NCBI GenBank assembly: GCA_021820065.1 | Contig: JAKAEE010000027.1 | Location: 1 to 40,564, forward strand | DNA from: Bacteroidota bacterium | GTDB lineage: Bacteria; Bacteroidota; Ignavibacteria; Ignavibacteriales; Melioribacteraceae | DNA length: 40,564 nt | Direction of reading: 5' to 3' | Shown: piece after piece, positions 1-9,059 of the stretch | Layout of the letters: each line of letters opens with the position of its first letter | How positions within the stretch are numbered: position 1 is the stretch's first letter | Position numbers and translations under genes: made by a program | Notes under the pieces: generated by a model | The model's database searches: none | What the model was told of the DNA's origin: nothing | Seen by the model: the letters and a program-made list of their open reading frames with translations, nothing else

Positions 1-980
1 CAGTTCTTTCTTTCAATCACAAAACTGACTAAGCTTTCAAGAGAAAGTTTGGACTCGGAATCGTTGAACACTTTCAGATTGTTCACGGCTTTACCGGCAT
101 ATTCTTTAGCAACTTGGTCGGCATAAGCAATTCCGTCGTAACGCTGGACAAAGGCGATCACTTCTTCAACGTTGACTTTTTTTGCACCGCTTTTTATTGA
201 TGAGATAATTTTCTTGGATTCATCCGCCGGCGCTTTAGAAAGAGCATGAATGAGAGGCAAAGTTAATTTCTTTTCTTTTATATCGCCGCCAAGCGGTTTG
301 CCGAAAACACTTTTGGAACCGACATAATCGAGAATATCATCGCGAATTTGAAATGCTATCCCAAGATTTTCACCGAACTCGCGGAGCGATTTTATTTTTT
401 CTTCATCGGTTGTGACTGCTAGCGCACCAATCTCGCAGCATGTGGAAAAGAGCGACGCAGTTTTATCGGAAATTATTCTGAGATATGTTTCTTCATCGTT
501 ATTAAGTTTTCTGGTTTTACTGATTTGTAAAAGTTCACCTTCGGACATTCGTTTAACGGTGTCGGTGATTACTTTTAAGAAATCAAAATCATTCTGATAG
601 ACGGCAATCATCAATCCGCGGGAAAGTAAATAGTCGCCCATTAGAACGGCAATTTTATTCTTCCACACAGCATTAATTGACGGAAAGCTTCTTCGCGTTT
701 CGGCGTTATCCACCACATCATCGTGAACCAAAGTTGCAGTGTGCAGCAATTCAACCATCGCAGCTCCCCTGTAGCTGCGGTCGGAAATTTCTCCCGCAAC
801 TTTGCTTGAAAGCAATACGAGCAGCGGACGAATTTTCTTTCCTTTTTGCTTTAGAATGTAACGTGCAACAAGATCAACCAGGGTAACTTTGGATTTAAGA
901 GATTCTTTAAATATCTCATTGAACTTCTTCAGTTCACCGTCGATAGGCAGAGCAATTTCCGAGAGGGATTTCTTTATCAA
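1..980 (-). CDS. Polyprenyl diphosphate synthase (trans-isoprenyl chain elongation), 3' end cut by window edge
   Basis: Condenses isopentenyl diphosphate onto allylic diphosphates to make the long prenyl chain used for quinones. The reading frame shows both aspartate-rich metal/substrate motifs of the family: DDVVD at about residues 87-91 (inside LVHDDVVDNAETRR) and DDILD at about 214-218 (inside FQIRDDILDYVG). About 326 residues are visible, close to the usual full length of 320-330, so probably only the last residue(s) and the stop are missing. I place the start at the TTG whose last bases overlap the tatC stop (TTGA, four-base overlap); no ATG lies near it, and the protein from this TTG aligns with the usual N-terminus. 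It is the third gene of a glyA-tatC-prenyl synthase run. Product chain length (hepta-, octa- or nonaprenyl) cannot be read from sequence by eye, so no symbol is given. Confidence 0.9.
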   Translation of the reverse strand, partial: MIKKSLSEIALPIDGELKKFNEIFKESLKSKVTLVDLVARYILKQKGKKIRPLLVLLSSKVAGEISDRSYRGAAMVELLHTATLVHDDVVDNAETRRSFPSINAVWKNKIAVLMGDYLLSRGLMIAVYQNDFDFLKVITDTVKRMSEGELLQISKTRKLNNDEETYLRIISDKTASLFSTCCEIGALAVTTDEEKIKSLREFGENLGIAFQIRDDILDYVGSKSVFGKPLGGDIKEKKLTLPLIHALSKAPADESKKIISSIKSGAKKVNVEEVIAFVQRYDGIAYADQVAKEYAGKAVNNLKVFNDSESKLSLESLVSFVIERKN

Positions 981-1735
981 GATTTCTTTTGCGAATATTT
1001 TGCAACTAATATACTTACTTCGTATAAGAAAACCAATGGAATGGCGAGCAGCACTTGCGAAACGGGGTCTGTGCCGGGACTTAATATTGCTGCAAGAAAC
1101 ATTATCACAACGATTGCATGTCGTCTATACTTTCTCATAAATCCAGCCGTCAGAATTCCAAGTTTCGAAAGGAAAAAAGAAAGCATCGGAAGTTCGAATA
1201 CCAGCCCGGCTCCTAATATTACACTGATGATGATCGAAAAATATTCGTCAATCGAAAAGTTGTTTGCAATAGACTGTGAGCCGAACCCAGCCGCAAATTT
1301 CAAAGTCAACGGAAGCATCAAAAAATAAGCAAATACAACGCCGCACAAAAAACAAAACGTGGTAAAGATTACAATCCATTTAACATATTTCTTTTCGGTG
1401 TGCTTAAGCGCCGGTGCGATGAATTTCCAAACATGATATACAACATTCGGCAAACTGATTATGAAACCGATGATCATTGCGACTTGGAAATAAAGGAATA
1501 GCTGTCCGAATGGACGCAAGTTTTGAAGTTTAAACCCGGCTACTTTAGCTGGAACAAGGAGAACATGGTCAATAAAGAAGTCGATAAAAATCCACGCGAT
1601 AATTGTCCCCACAACAATTCCAAGCAGCGAGTATATTATTCTCCACCTTAATTCTTCAAGGTGATCGAGAAAACCCATTTCAACTTCAGCGGGGGACTCT
1701 TCTTCGTCCAAAATATTTTCTTCTGAATCAGCCAT
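977..1735 (-). CDS. tatC: Sec-independent (twin-arginine) protein translocase subunit TatC
   Basis: Core membrane receptor of the Tat pathway, which exports folded proteins with twin-arginine signal peptides across the inner membrane. The 252-residue length is normal. The conserved N-terminal cytoplasmic motif FLDHLEELR is at residues 22-30, followed by about six hydrophobic segments (about 35-55, 80-105, 120-145, 165-190, 200-215 and 220-240), as in TatC. An acidic N-terminal stretch of about 20 residues precedes the motif. It starts only 7 bases after the glyA stop and its own stop overlaps the start of the prenyl synthase, so the three genes are probably co-transcribed. No tatA/tatB lies in the window. 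Confidence 0.95.
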   Translation of the reverse strand: MADSEENILDEEESPAEVEMGFLDHLEELRWRIIYSLLGIVVGTIIAWIFIDFFIDHVLLVPAKVAGFKLQNLRPFGQLFLYFQVAMIIGFIISLPNVVYHVWKFIAPALKHTEKKYVKWIVIFTTFCFLCGVVFAYFLMLPLTLKFAAGFGSQSIANNFSIDEYFSIIISVILGAGLVFELPMLSFFLSKLGILTAGFMRKYRRHAIVVIMFLAAILSPGTDPVSQVLLAIPLVFLYEVSILVAKYSQKKS

Positions 1736-1742
1736 TTTAATT

Positions 1743-3038
1743 TTAGTTTAATTCCGGATACAGCGGAAATTTTGAACAGAGCTGAGCAACTTCGGTTTTA
1801 ATTGATGCAAGCGTTTGTTCGTTGTCGATACTTGTTATCGCCCGGTCTATAAACGATGCGATAACTTTCATTTCGGTTTCTTTCATGCCGCGAGTTGTAA
1901 CTGCCGGTGTACCAATTCTAATTCCACTTGTAACGAAAGGACTTTTTGTATCGAACGGAATCATATTTTTATTTACAGTGATGCCGGCAGCGCCTAGAGC
2001 GTTCTCAACTTTTTTACCGCTCAAATCTTTTTTAGTTAGATCAACAAGCATTAAATGATTATCCGTTCCGCCGGAAATTATATCGTAACCAAGCCCCATT
2101 AATTCGTTTGCAAGAGTTTTAGAATTCTTTATGATCTGCTTGGCATAAGTTGTAAATGAATCTTGAAGCGCTTCACCGAATGCAACTGCCTTCGCCATGA
2201 TGACGTGCATCAAAGGACCGCCTTGAATTCCAGGCATGACCATTCCATCTAAGATTTCCGACATCAGTTTCAGCCGGTCACCTTTCAAAGTCTTGATGCC
2301 GAACGGATTGTCTTTATCTTTGCCGACTAAAATAATTCCACCGCGCGGACCGCGAAGCGTTTTATGTGTTGTTGATGTAACAACATCACAATACGTAAGC
2401 GGATTGTTCAATAAACCTTTGGCGATCAAACCGGCAGGATGAGCCATATCGCACATTAGCAGCGCGCCGACCTTATCTGCAATTTCTCTAAATTTTGCGT
2501 AATCCCAATCACGGGAATAAGCGCTTGCGCCGGTAACGATTAATTTCGGTTTCTCCTTCTTTGCCAAATCTTCAATCAAATTGTAGTCGAGCAATTTTGT
2601 TTCTTTGTTCAATGTGTAGCCGACAGCCCGGTATATCTGTCCCGAGAAGTTAACGTGAGAACCATGAGTTAAATGTCCGCCGTGATCTAAACTCAAACCT
2701 AAAATTGTATCGCCCGGTTTAAGCAAAGTCATGTAAACAGCCATGTTGGCTTGCGAGCCGCTGTGCGGCTGAACGTTAACGTATTCGGCGCCGAATAATT
2801 TTCTTAAACGTTCGCGTGCAAGGTCTTCTGCCATATCAACAAATTCGCATCCGCCGTAGTATCGTTTGCCGGGATAACCTTCGGCGTATTTGTTGGTCAG
2901 CACCGATCCGGCAGCGCTGAGAACAGCGAGACTAACAAAATTTTCCGACGCGATTAATTCTAAGTGGGTTTCTTGACGTTTCAATTCTAACTTGGCAACT
3001 GAAAGGACTTCTGGATCATTCTTTAAATAGTTTAGCAT
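1743..3038 (-). CDS. glyA: Serine hydroxymethyltransferase
   Basis: PLP enzyme that interconverts serine plus tetrahydrofolate with glycine plus 5,10-methylene-THF, the main cytosolic source of one-carbon units. At 431 residues it has the family length. Visible hallmarks are ASENFVS near residue 30, [15 protein letters not shown] around 50-63, HGSHVNFSG around 125-133, and the PLP-lysine segment [13 protein letters not shown] near residue 226. It is the first gene of the leftward run that continues into tatC and the prenyl synthase; a 123-base gap separates it from the barrel-protein gene upstream. I saw no convincing riboswitch in that gap. The folate product links functionally to ftcD and the cyclodeaminase at 9-10.7 kb, which also feed the THF pool. 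Confidence 0.97.
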   Translation of the reverse strand: MLNYLKNDPEVLSVAKLELKRQETHLELIASENFVSLAVLSAAGSVLTNKYAEGYPGKRYYGGCEFVDMAEDLARERLRKLFGAEYVNVQPHSGSQANMAVYMTLLKPGDTILGLSLDHGGHLTHGSHVNFSGQIYRAVGYTLNKETKLLDYNLIEDLAKKEKPKLIVTGASAYSRDWDYAKFREIADKVGALLMCDMAHPAGLIAKGLLNNPLTYCDVVTSTTHKTLRGPRGGIILVGKDKDNPFGIKTLKGDRLKLMSEILDGMVMPGIQGGPLMHVIMAKAVAFGEALQDSFTTYAKQIIKNSKTLANELMGLGYDIISGGTDNHLMLVDLTKKDLSGKKVENALGAAGITVNKNMIPFDTKSPFVTSGIRIGTPAVTTRGMKETEMKVIASFIDRAITSIDNEQTLASIKTEVAQLCSKFPLYPELN

Positions 3039-3161
3039 AGTCGTTGTAATTTTTTGTTTGCATATTAGTTAATTATCCGATGCGATTCAAATTGCGGTAA
3101 ATAGAATTGTTTTTCAAAACGAGTAAATAATTTGCTGAAAATAAATTCACTTCAAAAAGAA

Positions 3162-4403
3162 TTAACGTTCCGTGCGGATGAACCAGAGCTCTCCAATACT
3201 TAAACCGACGGTAAACTTGAAAAAATTTTCCTTGACCAAATTGTTTGCTGTTGTTCCCCGCATTCCGTATTGGAATCCGAAATCGATTGTGTTGTCGAAA
3301 CTAAGGGGCATTGAACATCCGGCATATACGGAATATTGGTTCAATCCGGTTCCGTTAATTCTATATTGCGATTGCTCGTAACTAAGTCCGCCGCGCAGCA
3401 TCACATGATCCCAGAATGAATTCGAGCGAATTTCAACATTATTGTATTCAACACCGAAACTCACTTTGTAGAAATCTTGCATGTAACTAGAGACTACATC
3501 GTTCTCGGCAAACTCACTGAACTTCTGGTAATAGTAATCCAATGCAAAAGTATAATTGTCCGTCCACTTGAATGATGCGCCGACCCCAAATTTGGAAGGC
3601 AATTTTGTTTTGTATGTGTTTGTTGCAAGGGTAATTGTTCCAATGGTAGTTAGTGAGTTATCAAGAGAATCGCTTGTCAGCATAACTGTCGGTGTGAAGA
3701 CAACGCCTATTCTAAAATCTTTGAAATTTTTCGTGTCAAAATATTTTGAAAGATCACTGGAAATTATTCCGGCGGTAAATCCCATTCCATGATAACTTAT
3801 TTCTTTCCTAAAGGTTGCATTTCTGAAAGTTGAACCGCTTTCAAATGTTACTGCTGAACTGTTGGTAATTCTACCGATGTAGTATTCGTATGCAAGACCG
3901 AGAGAAAAATCGAACGGCAGTCTATAGGAAGCGCCGAGAAAAAATCTTTGCATCCCGCCCGTGCCTTGATAATTCATCGTGTAAGGGTCCACATTCGGAT
4001 CGGTGACAATCTGAGAAAAATTATATTCCACATTTGATACCGGCACAAGTCCAACCACAGCAGAAATTCCGTTATCATGATCAATCGGGAACCCAAATGT
4101 AAGTCCGTTAAAATATGTTCCGGACTGGTAAGTTGATGAAGTTCCGTCGTTGATCATAGCACCGTTGTAAAGAATTCCGGTTTCAAATCTTGTTACTCTT
4201 AGGCTGTTCCAAGCTGCCGGATTAATCGAATTAAGAAAATCCTTATCACTCATGGCAATGCCAAGTTCGCCAAGACCAAATCTTCTAGCGGAATAAGAAA
4301 GACGCAGATCACCAATACCGTAATGCGTGTATAGCGAACCGCCGCTGGCAAAAACGGGTAATGAAATAAAAAGCAGCAATAAGAAAATTTGGATTCTTTT
4401 CAT
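3162..4403 (-). CDS. Putative outer-membrane beta-barrel protein
   Basis: A 413-residue protein with a clear signal peptide (MKRIQIFLLLLFISLPVFA, cleavage near residue 19-20) and then alternating hydrophobic/polar strands rich in aromatic residues and Gly, ending in a strand of the type found at the C-terminus of outer-membrane barrels (FTVGLSIGELWFIRTER). The N-terminal portion (YGIGDLRLSYSARRFGLGELGIAMSDKD split across residues 29-56, then NPAAWNSL) resembles FadL/OMPP1-like and PorV-like barrels of Bacteroidota, but I cannot assign a family by eye. It starts 5 bases after the stop of the upstream lipoprotein gene, so the two are probably co-expressed envelope partners. The function is unknown. 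Confidence 0.7.
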   Translation of the reverse strand: MKRIQIFLLLLFISLPVFASGGSLYTHYGIGDLRLSYSARRFGLGELGIAMSDKDFLNSINPAAWNSLRVTRFETGILYNGAMINDGTSSTYQSGTYFNGLTFGFPIDHDNGISAVVGLVPVSNVEYNFSQIVTDPNVDPYTMNYQGTGGMQRFFLGASYRLPFDFSLGLAYEYYIGRITNSSAVTFESGSTFRNATFRKEISYHGMGFTAGIISSDLSKYFDTKNFKDFRIGVVFTPTVMLTSDSLDNSLTTIGTITLATNTYKTKLPSKFGVGASFKWTDNYTFALDYYYQKFSEFAENDVVSSYMQDFYKVSFGVEYNNVEIRSNSFWDHVMLRGGLSYEQSQYRINGTGLNQYSVYAGCSMPLSFDNTIDFGFQYGMRGTTANNLVKENFFKFTVGLSIGELWFIRTER

Positions 4404-4408
4404 GTGAT

Positions 4409-5599
4409 CTATTGTCTCTGCAAATAGGTTATTTTTAATTTTGGTCTTAAGAGTTTGTTAGGATCGGCGCTTCCGTAAAGTGCAATTCGCGCCGGAGAAA
4501 AATATTCGTTGTTAAGCTCGATCATAATTCCTTGGTTATCGGTTCCGCTCTGCCATTTCTGGATTATCCATGATACGTCTCCGCTGTACACATTTCCGCT
4601 TCTGGTAAGAAGGGTTGTAACGGACGAGTCTTTGGTCATCTTTTTGGTTGTGCTATCCGCCAGCATAAAAACGAACAAGGAATCAGTAGGTGGAGTGCCG
4701 TCGGTAGTATTAATCGAATCACGTTGGAGTTCTAATGTAGCCTTGTTCACAACAATATTCTTGGGTAGTGAAGTGATATCAAAAAACAATGAGCTTCGTA
4801 TCGCCAAGCTTCCTTCCAGTACCATATCGGTAGTATTGGTCGGGACATTTCCGGTAAGCACGTGAACATCCATGAAAGGTGACACGTTAACGGTATCAAC
4901 AAACGACGGAGATTTTTTCAGAATAAAATGCAAAAAAGGAATTGCTTTGTTGACATTTGGAATGTATGCCTCGAAACCAAGAAATCTTTGGCATGAAGAA
5001 GTCGGTTTCAGAATTAGTCCGTAATTTTTGGGCGCCGTAGTACTATCCACTTTCCACTTCAGCCATTCTTGCACAACGTTGGGTTGAAGATTGAACTTAA
5101 CCAAAGTATCGGTCACCGAAAGTGAACTAAGAACATTTGTGTTGTCGTAATTAAGATTTTTTAAACTGTCTTTATCGAATCCTATAACGTTCCAAGTGCT
5201 TCTAACTTGATATGCAGCGATATCAAAATTCAGATTCGTGTTACCAAGCTTGTAAGTAGGCTTCATCGTCATCCAAGCCGATGTAACGGAAAGTTGGTTC
5301 GACTTAATGTAGTTAAGAAGTGAATCGGCTAAATAAATATCGAAACGGTAAAGCAGATCGGATTCCGCATAATTATTTTTTCCTAGAATAACCTTGCTAG
5401 AGGTGCCTAATTTCAAATCATAAGGATAAAACGAAGTTTTCTGAGGAGTGTTTAACTGATAAGTATCATACTGCTTAAAATTAACTTGGTCCTGTGCCGG
5501 AATCAGTTTTGATCCAACGGAAGTCGGATCTTGATTACAAGAAACAAATAAAACAGCGGCAAGTAACGATAAAGATGAGAAGCGCAAGAACTTGATCAA
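4409..5599 (-). CDS. Lipoprotein, DUF4270-like
   Basis: The N-terminus (MIKFLRFSSLSLLAAVLFVSC) has a lipobox with Cys at residue 21, so the protein is probably lipidated. After the Cys comes NQDPTSVGSKLIPAQDQVN, which resembles the start of DUF4270 lipoproteins of Bacteroidota. The rest of the 396 residues is beta-rich, with segments such as VNKATLELQRDS and a C-terminal RPKLKITYLQR like DNRLRE/adhesin-type beta domains. The start codon is TTG; it is supported by a strong GGAGG seven bases upstream, which lies in the last codons of gmhB. It forms a near-contiguous operon with glgA and gmhB upstream and the barrel gene downstream. The role is unknown; linkage to glycogen synthase may be only positional. 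Confidence 0.7.
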   Translation of the reverse strand: MIKFLRFSSLSLLAAVLFVSCNQDPTSVGSKLIPAQDQVNFKQYDTYQLNTPQKTSFYPYDLKLGTSSKVILGKNNYAESDLLYRFDIYLADSLLNYIKSNQLSVTSAWMTMKPTYKLGNTNLNFDIAAYQVRSTWNVIGFDKDSLKNLNYDNTNVLSSLSVTDTLVKFNLQPNVVQEWLKWKVDSTTAPKNYGLILKPTSSCQRFLGFEAYIPNVNKAIPFLHFILKKSPSFVDTVNVSPFMDVHVLTGNVPTNTTDMVLEGSLAIRSSLFFDITSLPKNIVVNKATLELQRDSINTTDGTPPTDSLFVFMLADSTTKKMTKDSSVTTLLTRSGNVYSGDVSWIIQKWQSGTDNQGIMIELNNEYFSPARIALYGSADPNKLLRPKLKITYLQRQ

Positions 5600-6175
5600 T
5601 TAATTTCCTCCGGATAAATCTTTGATAATAAAATCGCACGCGTCTTTGAAATTAGCGGCTACAAAATTGGGTTTTTTCCCAAGATTATGCAAGGTAGAAA
5701 TTTCATTGTCGAATGAAGGTCCGTGCAAAAGAATACTTTTTACGCCGGCATTCAAACCGCATTCAACGTCGCTGGCTTTGTCGCCAATCATGTAGGATCC
5801 CGATAAACTTATTTTATGTTCCTCTGCAGCTTGAACAATCATAAACGGAGAAGGTTTCCTGCAAATAGTTTTCTCCGGCGGATCAATATCAGGATGGAAC
5901 GGACAGTAATAGAAAGCATCTATGGATGCCCCCTCCGATGATAGCAGTTCGTTGATCTTTGCATTGACGTTCACAACGTCCGCATGAGCCATTAATCCTT
6001 TTGAAATACCTGCCTGGTTAGAAACAACAATAATTTTGAAACCGTACTGCTCTTTTAATTTTCTGATTCCTTCGGAAACACCGAACAGAATTACTACTTG
6101 TGCGGGGTCTTTTATGTAACCGGGATCGTGGTTTATAGTTCCGTCACGATCCAAAAACAAAGCGCGTGTTGTCAT
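5600..6175 (-). CDS. gmhB: HAD-family D-glycero-D-manno-heptose 1,7-bisphosphate 7-phosphatase-like protein
   Basis: Removes the 7-phosphate of heptose bisphosphate on the way to ADP-heptose for LPS, or acts on a related sugar/histidinol phosphate. The HAD nucleophile motif is FLDRDGTIN (Asp9 and Asp11 from the ATG), with SNQAGISKG as motif II and MIGDKASDVECGLNAG as motif IV. The specificity loop reads CPFHPDIDPP...CRKPSP. Escherichia coli GmhB binds zinc with C-x-H and C-x-C; here the second pair is TIC, so one zinc cysteine appears to be missing. I start at the ATG at 6175; a TTG one codon upstream is possible. Its neighbours glgA (3 bases away) and the lipoprotein (0 bases) make an operon. 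The GmhB assignment is good but not certain given the altered zinc loop. Confidence 0.82.
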   Translation of the reverse strand: MTTRALFLDRDGTINHDPGYIKDPAQVVILFGVSEGIRKLKEQYGFKIIVVSNQAGISKGLMAHADVVNVNAKINELLSSEGASIDAFYYCPFHPDIDPPEKTICRKPSPFMIVQAAEEHKISLSGSYMIGDKASDVECGLNAGVKSILLHGPSFDNEISTLHNLGKKPNFVAANFKDACDFIIKDLSGGN

Positions 6176-6178
6176 CAA

Positions 6179-7672
6179 CTAATCGGTGAGCTTTTTATAA
6201 AGATCGACATATTTCTTGGATGAGTTAAGCCAAGAGAAGTTTTCTTTCATTCCATTGCGCATAATGATCTGCCAAGTTTCTGGATTATGCGAATACAGTT
6301 TAACAGCATTCTTTACTTCCGACATCATTTCTGTTGCGGAGTATTTGTTGAAAACAAATCCGTTTCCATTTTTCGATTTCGGGTTGAACGGTTTTACCGT
6401 ATCGGCAAGTCCGCCCGTGTGACGTACAATCGGGACTGTGCCGTACATCAAACTGTACATCTGGTTAAGACCGCACGGTTCAAACTTCGACGGCATTAAA
6501 AACATATCCGAGCCGGCTTCAATTAGATGAGCAAGAGATTCATCAAAACCGATATAACAGAAAAATTTATCGTGATACTTGGAAGCCGCAGTCTTAAAAA
6601 ACTTGTGGTATTTCTTATCGCCCGTTCCCAAAAGAATGAAACGGATATTTAGCTTCATCAGTTGGGCAAAAGCTTTTTCTATAAGGTCCAATCCTTTGTT
6701 ATCGTACAACCGGGTAATCATGCTGATGACAGGTACATTTTCATCGTAAGTAAAATTGAAATTATCTGCCAGCGCTTGTTTGTTTTCTTTTTTCAGCTCA
6801 AGAGTCTTGGAAGAATACTTTTGCGCTATCTTAGTATCAACTTCGGGATGCCAGAGAGTTTCATCAATTCCATTTATGATTCCGTACAAATCCTTCTTTC
6901 TCTTCTTCAAAACATCTTCCAACCCCATTCCTAATTCTTTGTTCTGGTAAATTTCTTTGGCGTAGGTTTCGCTCACGGTTGTAATCATGTCGGAAAAAAG
7001 AAGTCCGCTCTTAAGAAAGTTAACTTTTCCTTTGTGAAGAATTCCCTTCTCGCTATCTAATTCTTTTGGCAAACTAGTTTTTGCAAATGTAGTTCTCGGG
7101 AATATCCCTTGAAAACCTAAGTTGTGAATCGTAAAAATTGTTTTGATTGAATTATATGTCGGATCATTTTTGTATGTGGATTTCAGGTAAGCCGGTATCA
7201 ATCCTGTCTGCCAATCGTTGCAGTGAATTATATCCGGCGTCCATCCCAGTTTGTTTATTAATTCGAACACCGCTAGCGAAAGCAAAATGAAACGTTCATC
7301 GTTATCCGGATAGTCTTCGTTCGTAAGAGGATCGGAATATAAGCTGTGTCTGCTGCCGTAAAATTCCGGGTTATCAAGAAAATAAATCTGAACTCTGGTT
7401 TTTGGACCGATCAAGAATGAAGACCGGAGCGAGAATACGACTTCCTTTTCTCCAATATTAAATTTCAGATCTTTGAGCCGAACAACCTCGTGAATTTTGA
7501 ATTTTCTTTCATCAATAGCGCCGTACTTCGGGACGATAATCCTAACAAAATGCCCCATTTCTTGCAATCTTTGGGGTAATGCGGAGGAAACGTCTGCTAA
7601 ACCGCCGGTCTTTATGAATGGAACTACTTCTGAGGTTGCGAAGAGGATTTTAAGCTTTTTACCTGAAGACAT
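6179..7672 (-). CDS. glgA: Glycogen/starch synthase (GT5)
   Basis: Transfers glucose from a nucleotide sugar (usually ADP-glucose) to the non-reducing end of an alpha-1,4-glucan. The GT5 N-terminus KILFATSEVVPFIKTGGLADV carries the KTGGL substrate-binding motif, split here only by family convention, and the C-terminal half carries PSKFEPCGLNQMYSLMYG followed by RHTGGLADTV, the retaining-GT-B nucleotide-sugar site. At about 497 residues it is of normal size. I choose the ATG at 7672 because GAGGG lies 10 bases upstream and the protein then begins just before the conserved KILFA; an ATG nine codons upstream (7699) has no obvious ribosome-binding site. First gene of a four-gene leftward operon; the 106-base gap to hutI is divergent and must hold both promoters, but I cannot point to them. 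Confidence 0.93.
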   Translation of the reverse strand: MSSGKKLKILFATSEVVPFIKTGGLADVSSALPQRLQEMGHFVRIIVPKYGAIDERKFKIHEVVRLKDLKFNIGEKEVVFSLRSSFLIGPKTRVQIYFLDNPEFYGSRHSLYSDPLTNEDYPDNDERFILLSLAVFELINKLGWTPDIIHCNDWQTGLIPAYLKSTYKNDPTYNSIKTIFTIHNLGFQGIFPRTTFAKTSLPKELDSEKGILHKGKVNFLKSGLLFSDMITTVSETYAKEIYQNKELGMGLEDVLKKRKKDLYGIINGIDETLWHPEVDTKIAQKYSSKTLELKKENKQALADNFNFTYDENVPVISMITRLYDNKGLDLIEKAFAQLMKLNIRFILLGTGDKKYHKFFKTAASKYHDKFFCYIGFDESLAHLIEAGSDMFLMPSKFEPCGLNQMYSLMYGTVPIVRHTGGLADTVKPFNPKSKNGNGFVFNKYSATEMMSEVKNAVKLYSHNPETWQIIMRNGMKENFSWLNSSKKYVDLYKKLTD

Positions 7673-7805
7673 AATTGCCAATCCCTCGAATTTTAACATG
7701 TAAACTTACGAAAATGTTGACGTCTATACAAAAATCTTCGCAAATTGCGGTCAACTTTTTTACTTTGTTCATTCAGAAGGGATTCAGAGCCGAACTGCTC
7801 AAATC

Positions 7806-9059
7806 ATGAGAAAACTATTCAAAAATCCATCTCAAATTATCACCGTAAATACTTCCGGCAAGAATGTTAAACGTGGTAAATCGTTAACCGATATCGGTTT
7901 GTTAACAGGCCACTCAATTCTGGTTGAAGATGATCTAATACTGGACATTCTGCCCAACTCGTCTGTTTCTAAATTAAAAATTGATCAGACAATTGATCTC
8001 AAGAACCTAGTTGTTCTGCCTGGTTTAGTGGAATGCCATACTCACGCTGCTTTTGCCGGTTCGCGTGCAAATGAATTTCTAATGCGGCTCAAAGGCGCGT
8101 CGTACGAAGAAATTGCAAAAGCCGGCGGCGGTATCACTGCTACAATGAAAGCCGTAAGAAATTCTTCGTTTGATGAACTTGTAAAACTTTTGAAACCGAG
8201 AATCGACAATTTTATTTCGCAAGGCATTACAACTTTAGAGATTAAAAGCGGCTACGGTTTAAGTTTCTATGACGAAATAAAACTTCTGCAAGTAATAAAT
8301 CATTTCAAAAAAAATTCACAGATTGAAATTGTGCCGACCTTCCTGGGCGCGCATACTTATCCGCCGGAATACAAGAACGATCATAAACTTTATCTCGAAT
8401 TGATTATTGATGAACTTCTTCCCTACGTAATCAAAAACAAACTTGCGGAAGCAGTTGACGCATTTTGCGAGAAGACCGCGTTCTCTGCCGATGAAGTCGA
8501 TAAAATTTTCACGAAAGCAAAAAAACTTGGTTACAAACTCCGTCTTCACACCGAGCAGTTTAACAGAGTCGGCGGATTGCGAACGGCGCTTAAACATAAA
8601 GCCGATTCGGTTGATCATCTCGAAGTAATTTCAGAAGAAGAGATTCCGGCTATAGCGAAAAGTGAAACGGTTGCAGTTCTTCTTCCCGGTGTTTCATTTT
8701 TTCTTGATCATGATTACGCTCCGGCAAGAAAACTGATCGAGAACAATGCCATAGTTGCACTCTCAACGGATTTCAATCCCGGTTCATCTAATATTCCTAA
8801 TTTACATCTGATTATGCAGCTCGCAACGCTGAAGATGAAAATGACGATTGAAGAAATTATTCCGGCTGTCACAATAAATGCCGCAAAGGCATTGGGGCTG
8901 AATGGAAAAACTGGAAGTATTGAAATCGGCAAGCAGGCAGACTTTGCAGTTTATGATACAACCGATTACGCAGAAATCATTTACAACATCGGCAACAGTC
9001 TTAATAAATACACAATCAAGAAAGGTGAAATAGTTTTCCAACGAACGGAGAGTTTATGA
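7806..9059 (+). CDS. hutI: Imidazolonepropionase
   Basis: Hydrolyses 4-imidazolone-5-propionate to N-formimino-L-glutamate, the third step of histidine degradation. Amidohydrolase hallmarks are visible: the metal-binding HTH in GLVECHTHAAFAGSR (residues 78-80), KSGYGL around 150, HTEQFNRVGG around 245, HLEVIS further on, and STDFNPGSS near 322 with the last metal Asp. The 417-residue length is typical. Its final four bases overlap the start of ftcD (ATGA), implying translational coupling. hutH and hutU are not in the window, so the first two steps must be encoded elsewhere if the pathway is complete. Confidence 0.96.
   Translation: MRKLFKNPSQIITVNTSGKNVKRGKSLTDIGLLTGHSILVEDDLILDILPNSSVSKLKIDQTIDLKNLVVLPGLVECHTHAAFAGSRANEFLMRLKGASYEEIAKAGGGITATMKAVRNSSFDELVKLLKPRIDNFISQGITTLEIKSGYGLSFYDEIKLLQVINHFKKNSQIEIVPTFLGAHTYPPEYKNDHKLYLELIIDELLPYVIKNKLAEAVDAFCEKTAFSADEVDKIFTKAKKLGYKLRLHTEQFNRVGGLRTALKHKADSVDHLEVISEEEIPAIAKSETVAVLLPGVSFFLDHDYAPARKLIENNAIVALSTDFNPGSSNIPNLHLIMQLATLKMKMTIEEIIPAVTINAAKALGLNGKTGSIEIGKQADFAVYDTTDYAEIIYNIGNSLNKYTIKKGEIVFQRTESL

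Noticed and set aside
3039..3161. Glycine or folate riboswitch upstream of glyA
   Set aside because: The AT-rich 123 bases show no conserved aptamer cores or paired GC-rich helices.
8316..8618. 100-residue minus-strand frame inside hutI
   Set aside because: Antisense to a well-conserved enzyme and without a ribosome-binding site or recognisable content.
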